Positions 21,866 through 30,693 of a stretch of 64,000 nucleotides of DNA are shown piece by piece (positions within the stretch are counted from its first letter, which is position 1; each line of letters opens with the position of its first letter). The notes under the pieces are model-generated. The model was not told the origin of the DNA and ran no database searches. It was given only the letters and a program-made list of their open reading frames with translations. This DNA is from Arenicellales bacterium (lineage in GTDB: Bacteria; Pseudomonadota; Gammaproteobacteria; BMS3Bbin11), in NCBI GenBank assembly GCA_029287915.1, contig JARFQE010000023.1, forward strand, positions 16,537-80,536, read 5' to 3'. Position numbers and translations under genes: made by a program.

Positions 21866-22225
21866 TCAGGAAGCGAGAGCTGCTCTGGCCTTTTCTGCGA
21901 GTGCGCTAAAGCCGTCACTATCATGCACAGCGATATCAGCCAACACCTTGCGATCCAGATCAATTTCAGCGCGCGACAACCCATTCATGAAGCGGCTGTA
22001 GCTTAAACCATTCAGGCGTGCAGCAGCATTGATTCGTGCAATCCATAATGCGCGGAATTGGCGCTTCTTCTGCCGCCGATCTCGATAGGCATATTGTCCA
22101 GCTTTGGCAACAGCCTGATTAGCAACACGAAAGACATTTTTTCTCGCGCCGCGGTAACCCTTGGCACGGTTGATTACTTTTTTGTGACGAGCATGTGCGG
22201 TAACACCGCGTTTTACGCGTGGCAT
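21866..22225 (-). CDS. rplT: 50S ribosomal protein L20
   Basis: A 119-residue basic protein that nucleates early 50S assembly on 23S rRNA. It begins [18 protein letters not shown] and shows [19 protein letters not shown] and [15 protein letters not shown], all characteristic. It follows rpmI by 16 bases. In E. coli L20 represses its own operon by binding the rpmI leader; that structure was not identified by eye here. Confidence 0.98.
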   Translation of the reverse strand: MPRVKRGVTAHARHKKVINRAKGYRGARKNVFRVANQAVAKAGQYAYRDRRQKKRQFRALWIARINAAARLNGLSYSRFMNGLSRAEIDLDRKVLADIAVHDSDGFSALAEKARAALAS

Positions 22226-22241
22226 ATTACTATCCCCCCGG

Positions 22242-22439
22242 TTAACTGAATGGCAACATCTGTTTAACAGATGCTACATCGGCCTTGTTGATAGTCGCTG
22301 CTGCACGCAGATGACGCTTGCGCTTGGTCGACTTCTTGGTAAGGATATGACGGCGATGGCCCTGTGAGCGCTTAAACCCGCCACTCGCTGTCTTTTTGAA
22401 ACGCTTTGCAGCGCCTCGGTTGGTCTTCATTTTAGGCAT
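22242..22439 (-). CDS. rpmI: 50S ribosomal protein L35
   Basis: A 65-residue basic ribosomal protein. The start used is the ATG giving [17 protein letters not shown], which has CCGGAGCAAGAA in front of it. The track's longer version adds ten non-family residues. It also shows [20 protein letters not shown]. It lies between infC and rplT as expected. Confidence 0.97.
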   Translation of the reverse strand: MPKMKTNRGAAKRFKKTASGGFKRSQGHRRHILTKKSTKRKRHLRAAATINKADVASVKQMLPFS

Positions 22440-22522
22440 TTCTTGCTCCGGTTTTTTATCTAAGTACATATAAAGTACGTTTAACTACATTAATACCCGT
22501 TTACCGTGAACCGTCGACGGCT

Positions 22523-23044
22523 TTACTGGGTTTTCTTAGGCGCCATAACCATTACCATCTGGCGCCCTTCCATTTTTGGATACTGCTCCACTACTGCCAG
22601 TTCTGAAAGGTCTGCCTCAGCACGTTTGAGTAATTCCATACCCAGATGCTGATGCGCCATTTCTCTACCTCGAAAACGCATCGTCAATTTAACCTTGTCG
22701 CCATTTTCAAGGAATTTGATTAGTTTGCCGAGCTTGATGTTATAGTCGCCTACATCAGTGCCTGGACGAAACTTAATCTCTTTAACAGTAATTACTTTCT
22801 GTTTCTTCTTGGCTGCATGCTTGCGTTTGCTATCCTGATACTTGAACTTCCCGTAGTCCATCAATCGACAGACAGGAGGATCTGCATTTGGGGATATTTC
22901 GACCAGATCCAGACCGGCATCAATTGCCATGTTCAACGCTTCATCTGTAGCTACCAGACCTATCTGACCTCCGTCTTCACCGACCAGCCGCACTTTGGGC
23001 ACCCGAATTTGTGAATTCAAACGATACTGCTTTTCTCCAGCGAT
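22523..23044 (-). CDS. infC: Translation initiation factor IF-3 with a probable ATC start codon
   Basis: IF-3 prevents premature 50S joining and discriminates against non-canonical start codons. The ORF track begins at a TTG (23020), but in-frame upstream lies ATC at 23044-23042 with GGAGG nine bases before it, giving [20 protein letters not shown] and 173 residues. The extension restores the normal N-terminal approach to the N domain. The core shows [43 protein letters not shown] and [14 protein letters not shown]. coli infC uses AUU for autoregulation, so a rare start is expected. The Shine-Dalgarno lies inside the last codons of thrS. Confidence 0.93.
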   Translation of the reverse strand: MAGEKQYRLNSQIRVPKVRLVGEDGGQIGLVATDEALNMAIDAGLDLVEISPNADPPVCRLMDYGKFKYQDSKRKHAAKKKQKVITVKEIKFRPGTDVGDYNIKLGKLIKFLENGDKVKLTMRFRGREMAHQHLGMELLKRAEADLSELAVVEQYPKMEGRQMVMVMAPKKTQ

Positions 23045-23048
23045 TGCT

Positions 23049-24980
23049 TTAACCCTCCGAAACAGATTGACTTTTAGCGGAAACCTCGTTGTTCATCAGA
23101 ACGGCAAATTCCTCTACCGTCATAGAACCCAGGTCTTCGCCCTTTTGTGTACGCACAGAAACAGCACTGCCCTGCACCTCGCGGTTTCCCACCACGAGAA
23201 TGTAAGGAATGCGCTGAATCGTGTGCTCGCGGATTTTAAAGCCGATCTTCTCATTTCTCAAGTCTGATTCGACTCTGAAACCCTGTTTTTTCAAGGTTTT
23301 TTCAACTTCATTAACAAATTCGGCCTGCTCGTCGGTAATATTCATTACCACAGCCTGAACCGGCGCTAACCATAATGGTAGCAAACCCGCCGACTCTTCG
23401 ATCAGAATACCAATAAAACGTTCCAGAGATCCAAGAATCGCCCGGTGCAGCATGACAGGTACTTGTTTTACCCCATCATGGTCTATATAACTGGCATCGA
23501 GCCTGCCAGGCATGGAGAAGTCGACCTGTATCGTGCCGCACTGCCAGACACGGCCAATACTGTCTTTCAGTGAAAATTCGATTTTCGGACCATAGAATGC
23601 TCCTTCCCCGGGCTGCAGCTCCCAGGCCAGACCTTTGGTATCAAGTGCCTGCTGCAGTGCAGCTTCGGCACGATCCCAGTCCTCATCCTTACCAACACGT
23701 TTCTCAGGCCTGGTTGACAGCTTGATCATGATGTCTTCGAAACCAAAGTCTCGATATACTTCAAATAACAGGTCAATGAAATCAGAAACTTCATCCTGTA
23801 CCTGCCCTTCGGCACAGAAAATATGCGCATCATCCTGAACAAAGTTGCGCAGCCGCATTATGCCATGCAAGGTGCCAGAAGGCTCATTGCGGTGACATGA
23901 GCCAAACTCTGCAAGCCTCAGCGGTAGATCACGATAACTCTTCAGACCCTGGTTGAATATCTGTATATGTGCAGGACAGTTCATCGGCTTTATCGCGTAA
24001 TCACGATTTTCTGATGATGTGGTGAACATATCATCGTGGAATTTATCCCAATGTCCTGATTTCTCCCACAGTGAACGGTCGATTATTTGCGGGGTATGAA
24101 CTTCCTGGTAATCATTGTCGCGTAATTTACTGCGGATATAATTTTCTACAGCCTGATAAATGCGCCAGCCCTTATCATGCCAGTACACCATGCCAGGCGC
24201 CTGCTCCTGCAGGTGGAACAGGTCCATCTGTTTAGCCAGCTTTCGATGGTCACGTTTTTCCGCTTCTTCAAGCCTGTGTAAATAGGCATTCAGTTCTTTC
24301 TTGTCTGTCCAGGCCGTACCATAGATACGCTGCAGCATCTCATTTTTGGAGTCGCCACGCCAGTAGGCACCAGCAAGCTTCATCAATTTAAAAGCCTTGC
24401 CCAGCTTGCCTGTGCTTGGGAGATGTGGCCCACGACAGACGTCGAACCAGCTGCCCTGACGGTAGATTGAAACCTCTTCTCCTTCAGGTATGATGTCATT
24501 AATAATCTCTACTTTGTAATCTTCTCCCATCTCGGCAAACAGCTTTATCGCCTCTTCTCTGCCCATCACTTCACGCTGGATTTTCAGATCTCGCTTAACA
24601 ATTTCATGCATTTTCTGCTCAATCTTTTTCAGGTCAGCTGGGGTAAAGGCCTCATCACGGGCAAAATCATAGTAGAAACCATCTTCAATGGCTGGCCCGA
24701 TGGTCACCTGAGTGCCGGGAAATAATTCCTGAACTGCCTGAGCCATGACGTGGGCAGCATCATGCCGGAATAACTCCAGTGCATCCGCATCACGAGACGT
24801 TACAATTGCCAGTGAAGCATCATTCTCTATGACAAAACTTGCATCCACCAGCTCACCATCAACGCGGCCAGCCAGGGTTGCTTTAGCAAGCCCAGGGCCA
24901 ATATCTTCAGCTACCTGTAAAACAGATACAGGAGATTCAAAGGATCGACTCGATCCATCTGGAAGGGTAATAACAGGCAT
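23049..24980 (-). CDS. thrS: Threonyl-tRNA synthetase
   Basis: The 643-residue class II synthetase has an N-terminal TGS domain ([15 protein letters not shown]), a second editing domain with the [19 protein letters not shown] motif, and a catalytic core. The core has motif 2 ([31 protein letters not shown]), a zinc-ligand Cys in MNCPAHI, and motif 3 [19 protein letters not shown]. The C-terminal anticodon-binding domain ends the protein. The tRNA-Val gene lies upstream. An autoregulatory operator as in E. coli may exist in the 80-base leader but was not resolved. Confidence 0.98.
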   Translation of the reverse strand: MPVITLPDGSSRSFESPVSVLQVAEDIGPGLAKATLAGRVDGELVDASFVIENDASLAIVTSRDADALELFRHDAAHVMAQAVQELFPGTQVTIGPAIEDGFYYDFARDEAFTPADLKKIEQKMHEIVKRDLKIQREVMGREEAIKLFAEMGEDYKVEIINDIIPEGEEVSIYRQGSWFDVCRGPHLPSTGKLGKAFKLMKLAGAYWRGDSKNEMLQRIYGTAWTDKKELNAYLHRLEEAEKRDHRKLAKQMDLFHLQEQAPGMVYWHDKGWRIYQAVENYIRSKLRDNDYQEVHTPQIIDRSLWEKSGHWDKFHDDMFTTSSENRDYAIKPMNCPAHIQIFNQGLKSYRDLPLRLAEFGSCHRNEPSGTLHGIMRLRNFVQDDAHIFCAEGQVQDEVSDFIDLLFEVYRDFGFEDIMIKLSTRPEKRVGKDEDWDRAEAALQQALDTKGLAWELQPGEGAFYGPKIEFSLKDSIGRVWQCGTIQVDFSMPGRLDASYIDHDGVKQVPVMLHRAILGSLERFIGILIEESAGLLPLWLAPVQAVVMNITDEQAEFVNEVEKTLKKQGFRVESDLRNEKIGFKIREHTIQRIPYILVVGNREVQGSAVSVRTQKGEDLGSMTVEEFAVLMNNEVSAKSQSVSEG

Positions 24981-25061
24981 GTATGTAACCTCGTCTCAGT
25001 GGCGACCCTTACCAGAGGCCGCGTGAAAGGGATGAACTCCCAGAATTGCAATAAAGAAAAA

Positions 25062-25136
25062 TGGTAGGCGCGAGTGGGATCGAACCACCGACCACTACCA
25101 TGTCAAGGTAGTGCTCTACCACTGAGCTACACGCCT
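25062..25136 (-). tRNA. tRNA-Val, anticodon GAC
   Basis: The minus-strand cloverleaf has acceptor AGGCGTG/CGCGCCT, D-arm GCTCAGTGGTAGAGC, anticodon stem CTACC/GGTAG with loop TTGACAT (anticodon GAC), T-arm GGTGGTTCGATCCCACT, and an encoded CCA. It lies upstream of thrS on the same strand, a common arrangement. Confidence 0.97.
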
Positions 25137-25553
25137 ATAAGATAGAATATTATGTTACAAATAACAACGACTTGCAAGACCTGAGAGCGTTGGGAAAGCT
25201 ATATTTCAGATGATTGTGAAATTTTTCCTGTTGCTTGCTATAACAGAGCAAAATCTACTTGAAACATGCATAAAAAAGTCCCGGCTATGGCTGGTCTGAT
25301 GGCAAATTTTTAGTTCTCAACAATAAATTCTTGATTCGAACAAGGAGCACTAGTTCATGTTAATCAGGTCAGTAAAACGAGATATATGCCGAGGAATTCA
25401 TTAGTAGTCGTTAACTACATCATGTAAACCTCTATGATTCGTAATGATTAATGAATATGCCTCATATACCAGTGTATAGATGTATGGTTTTGTAATTTGC
25501 CTGCTATACTTTTATAGACTTAAATCGGCTTATTTATCCCCAGCAGACAATAT
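25137..25553. other. Non-coding stretch between tRNA-Val and the HD-GYP gene
   Basis: About 417 bases, AT-rich, without a credible ORF on either strand. It must hold the tRNA-Val/thrS promoter on the minus strand. At its right end is a candidate plus-strand promoter for the HD-GYP gene. No RNA gene or repeat was recognised. Confidence 0.6.
25493..25518 (+). promoter_or_regulatory. Candidate promoter of the HD-GYP gene
   Basis: There is an extended -10 (TGCTATACT, 25502-25510) and, overlapping it, an alternative pair of TTGTAA and TATAGA with a spacer of about 17 bp. Either would start transcription 30-45 bases before the ATG at 25554. Read by eye from consensus. Confidence 0.4.
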
Positions 25554-26678
25554 ATGCAATATAAAGATGTACTTGAGCCACTAAATAGTGAGACGGGTAT
25601 CAGGGAAAAACTGGTTCATTGCCATAAGGTCGTCCAGCAGCACTGCCCTGATATCGCAAGAATTGCTGTCACAATATATGATCCAGCGACAGCTATTCTG
25701 AAAACCTATATTCACAGTAGTGGTGAAGATGATCCACTGTCAAATTACCAGTCATCTATAGATGACGCACCTTCTCTCAAAGCAATCCTGGAGCAAGGTG
25801 AACCAAGGGTCATCAACAACATGCTTACCTTTGAGAATCTTGAGCATGAACATACAAAACGCATTGGAAGACAGGGTTATGCGGCAAGTTACACCCTGCC
25901 AATGTTTTATAATGGAAACTTTTTTGGCTTTATTTTTTATAACTCTTACAAAACAGATATCTTCTCTGAAAAAGTTCGCAATGAGCTGGATGTGTTTGCT
26001 CATCTCATATCACTGATGGTCATTGACGAACTCACCGCCCTGCGCTCGATGACTGCAGCGCTAAGTACAGCAACACATATCACCCATCAACGTGATGCAG
26101 AAACCGGCTCTCACCTGGATCGTATGTCACGATACTCGCAGCTCATTGCCCGTAAACTTGCCAGCAAATACAAGTTGAGTGATGAATACGTAGAACATAT
26201 ATTCATGTTCGCACCGCTGCATGATATCGGCAAGGTGGCAATACCCGATCGCATTCTATTGAAGCCCGGCCCGCTTAACGAAGAAGAACGAAAAATAATG
26301 AACACTCATGCTGAGAAGGGACTGGAAATCATCGATCATATGATTGCCCACTTTAATCTCTCCTCAATTAAACATCTCGATATCCTGCGAAATATCGCAC
26401 GCTATCATCATGAAGCGATTAATGGAGAAGGTTATCCAGCACAGCTCAAGGCTGACAAGATCCCTCTTGAAGCCAGAATTGTAGCTACAGCCGACGTATA
26501 TGATGCGCTGACCAGTAACCGCCCCTATAAAAAAGCATGGGATATCGACAAGGCCTTTAATAAATTAAATGAACTCTCCGGCAAACTACTGGATGCTGAT
26601 TGCGTAAAGGTCATGATTGATCAACGAGTTGAAGTGGAAAAAATCATGCAGCAGTTTGCTGAAAATCTCAACGGCTAG
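25554..26678 (+). CDS. GAF/HD-GYP domain cyclic-di-GMP phosphodiesterase
   Basis: A 374-residue cytoplasmic protein. Residues 1-160 form a GAF-like sensor domain (IAVTIYDPATAILKTYIHS, ASYTLPMFYNGNFFGFIF). Residues about 170-345 form an HD-GYP domain. The metal-binding HD pair is in PLHDIGKVAIPD (about 223-224) and the diagnostic HHEAINGEGYP is at about 285-295, so the enzyme looks catalytically complete and should hydrolyse c-di-GMP. The GAF ligand is unknown. It stands alone and converges with the OmpA-like gene across a shared terminator. Confidence 0.93.
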   Translation: MQYKDVLEPLNSETGIREKLVHCHKVVQQHCPDIARIAVTIYDPATAILKTYIHSSGEDDPLSNYQSSIDDAPSLKAILEQGEPRVINNMLTFENLEHEHTKRIGRQGYAASYTLPMFYNGNFFGFIFYNSYKTDIFSEKVRNELDVFAHLISLMVIDELTALRSMTAALSTATHITHQRDAETGSHLDRMSRYSQLIARKLASKYKLSDEYVEHIFMFAPLHDIGKVAIPDRILLKPGPLNEEERKIMNTHAEKGLEIIDHMIAHFNLSSIKHLDILRNIARYHHEAINGEGYPAQLKADKIPLEARIVATADVYDALTSNRPYKKAWDIDKAFNKLNELSGKLLDADCVKVMIDQRVEVEKIMQQFAENLNG

Positions 26679-26737
26679 CATACTGCAGAAAGATGTCGGC
26701 CGAATTCACGCCTGAAGCACGTGAATTTCAGGCAAAA

Positions 26738-26769
26738 AAAAACGGCCCGCAGAAACACGAGCCGTTTTA
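26738..26769. terminator. Bidirectional terminator between the HD-GYP and OmpA-like genes
   Basis: AAAACGGC and GCCGTTTT flank a 14-base loop. The minus strand ends in nine T, so it terminates the OmpA-like gene strongly; the plus strand ends in TTTTAT. A second inverted repeat, GCCTGAA/TTCAGGC, sits just left (26710-26732). Confidence 0.85.
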
Positions 26770-26789
26770 TCAGAACTTGAAAGTATTTC

Positions 26790-27419
26790 TTACTTCTGAA
26801 TTACATCAATTTCTGTGCGACGGTTTTTCGCACGACCTTCACGTGTAGCATTATCAGCGACTGGGCTTGATTCACCCATACCACTGACTTTCATACGCAT
26901 ACGGTCTACGCCAAGAGAGTTGGCCATGTAGTCGGCAACTGCATTTGCGCGTCGTTCAGACAACTTCTGGTTGTAGGCTTCGGGACCTGTAGAGTCTGTG
27001 TGACCAGTTACTGTAATATGAGTCGTTTCATTCCTGATCAGTTCTTTGTATGGTGCCAGTCTGGTAACGGCATCATCAAGTATTGCTTTCGATTGTGCAT
27101 TGAGTTCAGCACTATCGAAGGCGAACTGAATGTTTTCGACAACAACATTCTCCAGAACTGTACCTTTTTCAACTACCGTAACTTCAACCATTTCTGGTGT
27201 TTTCTCTACAATTACTTCCATGCCTTCGTAGCCGCATTCTTCCAGACGTTCTTCTGTCATGTCGTAGCTGCGAACACAATCCTTGTTGCTGTCTCTTACT
27301 ACTGTTCCTTCACTATCTCTGACATAGTTGTGTACTTTTTCTTCGTCAGCTTGTGCAGGCATCGCACTGGCTACCAGAAGACCTAGAGCTGCTGCTATTA
27401 GTGTTTTTGAATGTTTCAT
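26790..27419 (-). CDS. OmpA-family periplasmic/outer-membrane protein
   Basis: A 209-residue exported protein. The signal peptide is MKHSKTLIAAALGLLVASAMPAQA. Next is a short Cys-containing region (NKDCVRSYDMTEERLEECGY, a possible disulfide). A C-terminal OmpA domain (about 95-205) binds peptidoglycan, with VVENIQFAFDSAELNAQSK, TVTGHTDSTGPEAYNQKLSERRA and the closing AKNRRTEIDV. No beta-barrel is present, so it probably tethers the envelope to peptidoglycan. Its own sigma-70 promoter and terminator make it monocistronic. AAGGGAAG precedes the ATG. Confidence 0.93.
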   Translation of the reverse strand: MKHSKTLIAAALGLLVASAMPAQADEEKVHNYVRDSEGTVVRDSNKDCVRSYDMTEERLEECGYEGMEVIVEKTPEMVEVTVVEKGTVLENVVVENIQFAFDSAELNAQSKAILDDAVTRLAPYKELIRNETTHITVTGHTDSTGPEAYNQKLSERRANAVADYMANSLGVDRMRMKVSGMGESSPVADNATREGRAKNRRTEIDVIQK

Positions 27420-27462
27420 CTGCTTCCCTTGATAATTAATAATGAACGATTAAGGTTTCTTA

Positions 27463-27491
27463 GTATTATGGTACGTATTTCCATAAATCAA
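27463..27491 (-). promoter_or_regulatory. Candidate sigma-70 promoter of the OmpA-like gene
   Basis: Minus-strand TTGATT, exactly 17 bp, then TAATAC. It is placed about 45 bases before the start codon, with an AAGGGA ribosome-binding site between. Confidence 0.6.
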
Positions 27492-27838
27492 GAAATAACC
27501 AGCTTATAAACTAGCACCATATAGTACTAGTAAAAAGACTCAGAGACCATGAACATTTACTTTTTTCATCTTCTTAAGAGTCATTCAGGTAAACCAAACC
27601 AACCTGTACACGTCTTAATATTGTATTATGAGCGCATAACTGTTGCAATTCTATCATGAAAATAATTGTCATAAAACCACAATTATTAGCATTAGATAGA
27701 TACTCGAACATTCTGATTTATATAAAGATATAAATAAATTGATATCTGGTGATGTGTGGGGAAATAACAGTTTGTGGCGATTTAGTGAATTTTTTTATAT
27801 AGCCAGCACAGACAAGTCTGTCCATCATAGCGAAAAAA
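27492..27838. other. AT-rich non-coding stretch
   Basis: About 350 bases between the OmpA-like gene's promoter and the rhodanese terminator. Stop codons are frequent in all frames and no ORF, tRNA or long repeat is seen. A small RNA cannot be excluded. Confidence 0.5.
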
Positions 27839-27862
27839 CAAAAAAAACCGCCCGGGTGGGCG
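27839..27862 (-). terminator. Terminator of the rhodanese gene
   Basis: Minus-strand CCGCCC-ACCC-GGGCGG followed by eight T. It lies 28 bases after the rhodanese stop codon. Confidence 0.9.
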
Positions 27863-27890
27863 GTAATTTATACAACTGCATGGAGGATAT

Positions 27891-28580
27891 CTATTTCATA
27901 TTATTTTTCATGTAGCTTTCTTTGGTGTTGCTGCCTTCAACAGTATTGAAACCAAGACTGGTCCAGGCCTGCATACCACCCCGGTACCAGAGCATCTTTT
28001 CACCGGGGTAACCCATGCCGAGCAGAGTTTTTATGTTTGCAGGAGACTGGCCACACCAGTATCCATTACAGAAGAAAATTACAAGATGCGCATCGCTGAA
28101 GTCCCAGCTATCATCATTTTTCTGCTTAGCGCCAAGAAACTCCAGGTGTTCACCTTGTGTAATTTCATCAGCACCACCCTTGCTGATACTAACTTCTTTC
28201 CACGGAATGTTGATAGCACCAGGAATAGTGCCACTCTTACCATTAATCCAGTCCGGGGTACGTGAGTCAATCAGCACAGCATCGCGAGCTTTTACATGTT
28301 GCAACAGTTCAATTTCACCAATCGTTTTCACACTTGGATCCAGTGAAATAGGCAGTACACAGAATGGGGGGCAAGGACGTGAAGTCTTTTCGAAATACTT
28401 ACTAATTTTTGCTGAATTGTCCTGATTACGTTGGATTTTTAGTGTTTTACCTAAATGGTTAGTCTCAACAAACATCATATCCTTGGTGATGCCAACGGGT
28501 TTTCCCGCCATTGCTGCGCTAGATGCAAGCAGGGCAAAAGCCATAACACTAGCTGTCAAATTCTGTTTTAAATTCATCAT
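27891..28580 (-). CDS. Exported rhodanese-like domain protein
   Basis: A periplasmic sulfurtransferase-type protein. The ORF track starts 22 codons too early; the ATG-ATG pair at 28580/28577 follows GGAGGGGAA and opens a clean signal peptide (MNLKQNLTASVMAFALLASSAAMA). The mature part has a Cys pair CPPFC, then a rhodanese fold (KARDAVLIDSRTPDWINGKSGTIPGAINIPW) and the putative active-site loop FFCNGYWCGQSPANIK, ending MLWYRGGMQAWTSLG. The active loop holds two Cys (CNGYWC), unlike the simple CxxGxR of cytosolic rhodaneses. Substrate is unknown. It is downstream of a small secreted protein and a sigma-54 promoter. Confidence 0.9.
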   Translation of the reverse strand: MMNLKQNLTASVMAFALLASSAAMAGKPVGITKDMMFVETNHLGKTLKIQRNQDNSAKISKYFEKTSRPCPPFCVLPISLDPSVKTIGEIELLQHVKARDAVLIDSRTPDWINGKSGTIPGAINIPWKEVSISKGGADEITQGEHLEFLGAKQKNDDSWDFSDAHLVIFFCNGYWCGQSPANIKTLLGMGYPGEKMLWYRGGMQAWTSLGFNTVEGSNTKESYMKNNMK

Positions 28581-28636
28581 TTCCCCTCCGGGAGTTAGTT
28601 TGGTGTTTAAGTAGTAAAAAACTTCATCGATAAAAA

Positions 28637-28831
28637 TTAGTCGCAATCTGGCTCTTCTTCTTCAGCCTTCTTATCCTTCTTGTCACCTGAGCTTTGTTTG
28701 GTCTTACTGCTTTTAGATCCTGCATCATCAGCAGTTGAGGCTGTTTCTTTTGATTTATCGGGATCGTCGGCAAAAACAATCGGGCTACCTAGCAGTGTTA
28801 CTAATGCAAATAGTGTTACTAATAGTTTCAT
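28637..28831 (-). CDS. Small secreted highly charged protein
   Basis: A 64-residue protein from the ATG at 28831 (GGAG six bases upstream; the track's TTG start is less likely). It has a signal peptide MKLLVTLFALVTLLGSPIVFA followed by a low-complexity tail rich in Lys, Asp, Ser and Glu that ends EEEEPDCD. The single terminal Cys is notable. No family is recognised. It is 56 bases upstream of the rhodanese on the same strand, shares the sigma-54 promoter, and may work with it in the periplasm. Confidence 0.7.
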   Translation of the reverse strand: MKLLVTLFALVTLLGSPIVFADDPDKSKETASTADDAGSKSSKTKQSSGDKKDKKAEEEEPDCD

Positions 28832-28933
28832 TTCCATCTCCAATTTAGTGTTTGTCTGCAGCCAGATCGTTATTCTTGCCCCATTAACACGGACGTGCTG
28901 GGTACACTGGTGACTTAGTCTTAAATATTTAAA

Positions 28934-28949
28934 GCAGAATGTGTGCCAA
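28934..28949 (-). promoter_or_regulatory. Sigma-54 (-24/-12) promoter for the small protein and rhodanese
   Basis: The minus strand reads TTGGCACACATTCTGCTTT. The GG and GC dinucleotides are separated by exactly 10 bases, as in the consensus TGGCAC-N5-TTGC. It lies about 100 bases before the ATG of the small secreted protein and is oriented toward it. Confidence 0.75.
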
Positions 28950-29058
28950 TTATTAGTGTATGTATTAAAAAAACTCTTGAAAGACCATATAGCAGAGACT
29001 TCACGCTGCTATTAGAATTTTTTTTTACTCAGGAAGAATAAAAAAACTATGCCAAACA

Positions 29059-29104
29059 TGACAAAATCCTGACATGCTATGTCATACTATATGCCATGAT
29101 GTCA
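29059..29104. promoter_or_regulatory. Cluster of TGACA half-sites with a central palindrome (candidate activator site)
   Basis: TGACAT-GCT-ATGTCA (29070-29084) is a perfect palindrome. A further TGACA lies at 29059 and an inverted TGTCA at 29100. The cluster is about 110-170 bases upstream of the -24/-12 promoter, the usual place for sigma-54 activator sites, and lies between it and the divergent PAS/sigma-54 activator gene. Confidence 0.6.
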
Positions 29105-29198
29105 GAGAATCTGACCCGTTGCCGGTCTCATCAGAACAGATCTCTTTTTTGTAAGACACAGCGTAATAATTAAATTAAGTTGGCATTAGCATTAATTA

Positions 29199-29248
29199 GG
29201 ACGAACTCCCAGGAACGTCCACAAAGGTGGAGACCCGTTTAAACGGGT
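29199..29248 (+). promoter_or_regulatory. Structured 5' leader of the PAS/sigma-54 activator gene
   Basis: Three stems can form: GGACG/CGTCC (29199-29220), TCCAC-AAAG-GTGGA (29218-29231), which shares bases with the first, and ACCCGTTTAAACGGGT (29233-29248), a perfect 16-bp palindrome just before the start codon. The first two are mutually exclusive. It matches no riboswitch class recognised here. Confidence 0.45.
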
Positions 29249-29252
29249 GATA

Positions 29253-30623
29253 ATGTTTATGAATAAAAAAAATTTCGAGGCGCCACATTGCAAGGATATT
29301 ATTGACCTTATTCCTGAGCCATTCGTGGTCATTAATAAAGAATATCAAATTGTAGCTGCTAACAAGCAGTATCGTAATAAATATCAGCATGACAATTTGG
29401 AAATTGTTGGTGATACCTGTTATCACATCTCACACCACTCCGATGTGCCTTGCCATGAAAATGGAGAGCACTGCCCATTAAAGAGTGTTTTTGATACCGG
29501 ACGACCGACAGAAGTCATCCATGTCCACTATAAAAAAGACGGCGAAAAAGAACGCGTTCAATTACGCGCACAACCGATACTTGATGAAAAAGGGAATGTG
29601 AAATACATGGCAGAATCAATGATCTGTCTGGATGACTTCGAACCAGCTGAACATGCATTAATTGGCCGTTCGAGTGCCATGATACGATTAACAAGCCTGC
29701 TGCAGAGAGTGGCTCCAACACGCTCAACCGTTCTTTTGACAGGGGAAAGCGGTGTTGGAAAAGAGAAGGTTTCTGGATATTTGCATCATTTTTCAAATTG
29801 TCATAAGGGGCCTTTTGTCGTTGTTGATTGTTCAACACTTGGTGAGCAACTCATTGAGAGTGAATTATTCGGGCATGAAAAAGGGGCATTTACCGGTGCT
29901 ACGGAGAAAAAGACAGGGCTGATTGAATCTGCCAATACGGGGACCTTGTTCATTGATGAAATATCGGAACTACCACTGCCACTACAGACTAAGCTGCTGC
30001 GCTTTCTTGAAACGGGTACATACAGAACAGTAGGCGGCACCAAATATCGCCAGGTCGATGTACGTGTCATTGCTGCTACCAATAGAAATTTGCGCCAGAT
30101 GGTGGAACAAAACAAGTTCAGAAATGACCTCTACTTCCGCTTGACAGCCTTCCCTGTCGAAATCCCCCCACTGCGGGAACGCCAAGATGATCTGCCGGCA
30201 CTTGCAGAGCACTTCCTGTCGACTATTGAAGGTGGTACAGCGCATGTGCCCTTATCCGAAGAAGTAATAGAAGAGCTGTTCAAATATGATTACCCCGGCA
30301 ATGTACGCGAATTACGCAATATTATGGAAAGAGCCTGCATCCTGGCCAGTCTTGACAAAATGACACCGGAACATCTTGTTTTTGAACAGTTCACCTATAT
30401 CAATTCAAACTCAGAAGTCGTCAATTCAGCAGAGAAAGAAGCAGGGCTAGAATTGAATGACCATCAGTTCCTCAACAGGAGTCAGGGCAGACACCCAAAA
30501 GATAGCATCCTGAATGCACTCCGGCTATGCAACGGCAATCGTTCAAGAGCCGCTCAAATGCTGGGTGTCAGCGAAAGAACCATCTATCGCTATGTAAAAA
30601 AAATGCGCGAAGAAAAACAGTAG
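29253..30623 (+). CDS. PAS-domain sigma-54-dependent transcriptional activator
   Basis: A roughly 456-residue bacterial enhancer-binding protein. An N-terminal PAS domain (about 10-125) contains a Cys/His-rich segment, CYHISHHSDVPCHENGEHCP, which might bind a metal or redox cofactor. The AAA+ domain (about 135-370) has Walker A GESGVGKE, the sigma-54-contacting GAFTGA loop (GHEKGAFTGATEK), Walker B GTLFIDEI and the arginine finger FRNDLYFRL. A Fis-type helix-turn-helix closes it (GNRSRAAQMLGVSERTIYRYV). Having PAS rather than a receiver domain, it senses its signal directly. The divergent rhodanese operon with a -24/-12 promoter is the obvious target. ATG 29259 is an alternative start. Confidence 0.93.
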   Translation: MFMNKKNFEAPHCKDIIDLIPEPFVVINKEYQIVAANKQYRNKYQHDNLEIVGDTCYHISHHSDVPCHENGEHCPLKSVFDTGRPTEVIHVHYKKDGEKERVQLRAQPILDEKGNVKYMAESMICLDDFEPAEHALIGRSSAMIRLTSLLQRVAPTRSTVLLTGESGVGKEKVSGYLHHFSNCHKGPFVVVDCSTLGEQLIESELFGHEKGAFTGATEKKTGLIESANTGTLFIDEISELPLPLQTKLLRFLETGTYRTVGGTKYRQVDVRVIAATNRNLRQMVEQNKFRNDLYFRLTAFPVEIPPLRERQDDLPALAEHFLSTIEGGTAHVPLSEEVIEELFKYDYPGNVRELRNIMERACILASLDKMTPEHLVFEQFTYINSNSEVVNSAEKEAGLELNDHQFLNRSQGRHPKDSILNALRLCNGNRSRAAQMLGVSERTIYRYVKKMREEKQ

Positions 30624-30693
30624 GCCATGAATCCAGGTTTGCTCGGTGGGAGCTAATGCTGGATTCATATCTACTGGTAATTCCATCATAAAG

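Noticed and set aside
25250-25500. Possible small RNA in the tRNA-Val to HD-GYP gap
   Set aside because: No stable hairpin plus T tract could be found by eye.
29180-29200. TTGGCATTAGC as a sigma-54 promoter for the activator gene
   Set aside because: The GG and GC elements are not 10 bases apart, so it does not fit the -24/-12 rule.
29199-29248. Leader as a known riboswitch (c-di-GMP GEMM, guanidine-II, fluoride)
   Set aside because: The required conserved loops and core sequences are absent; only generic hairpins are visible.
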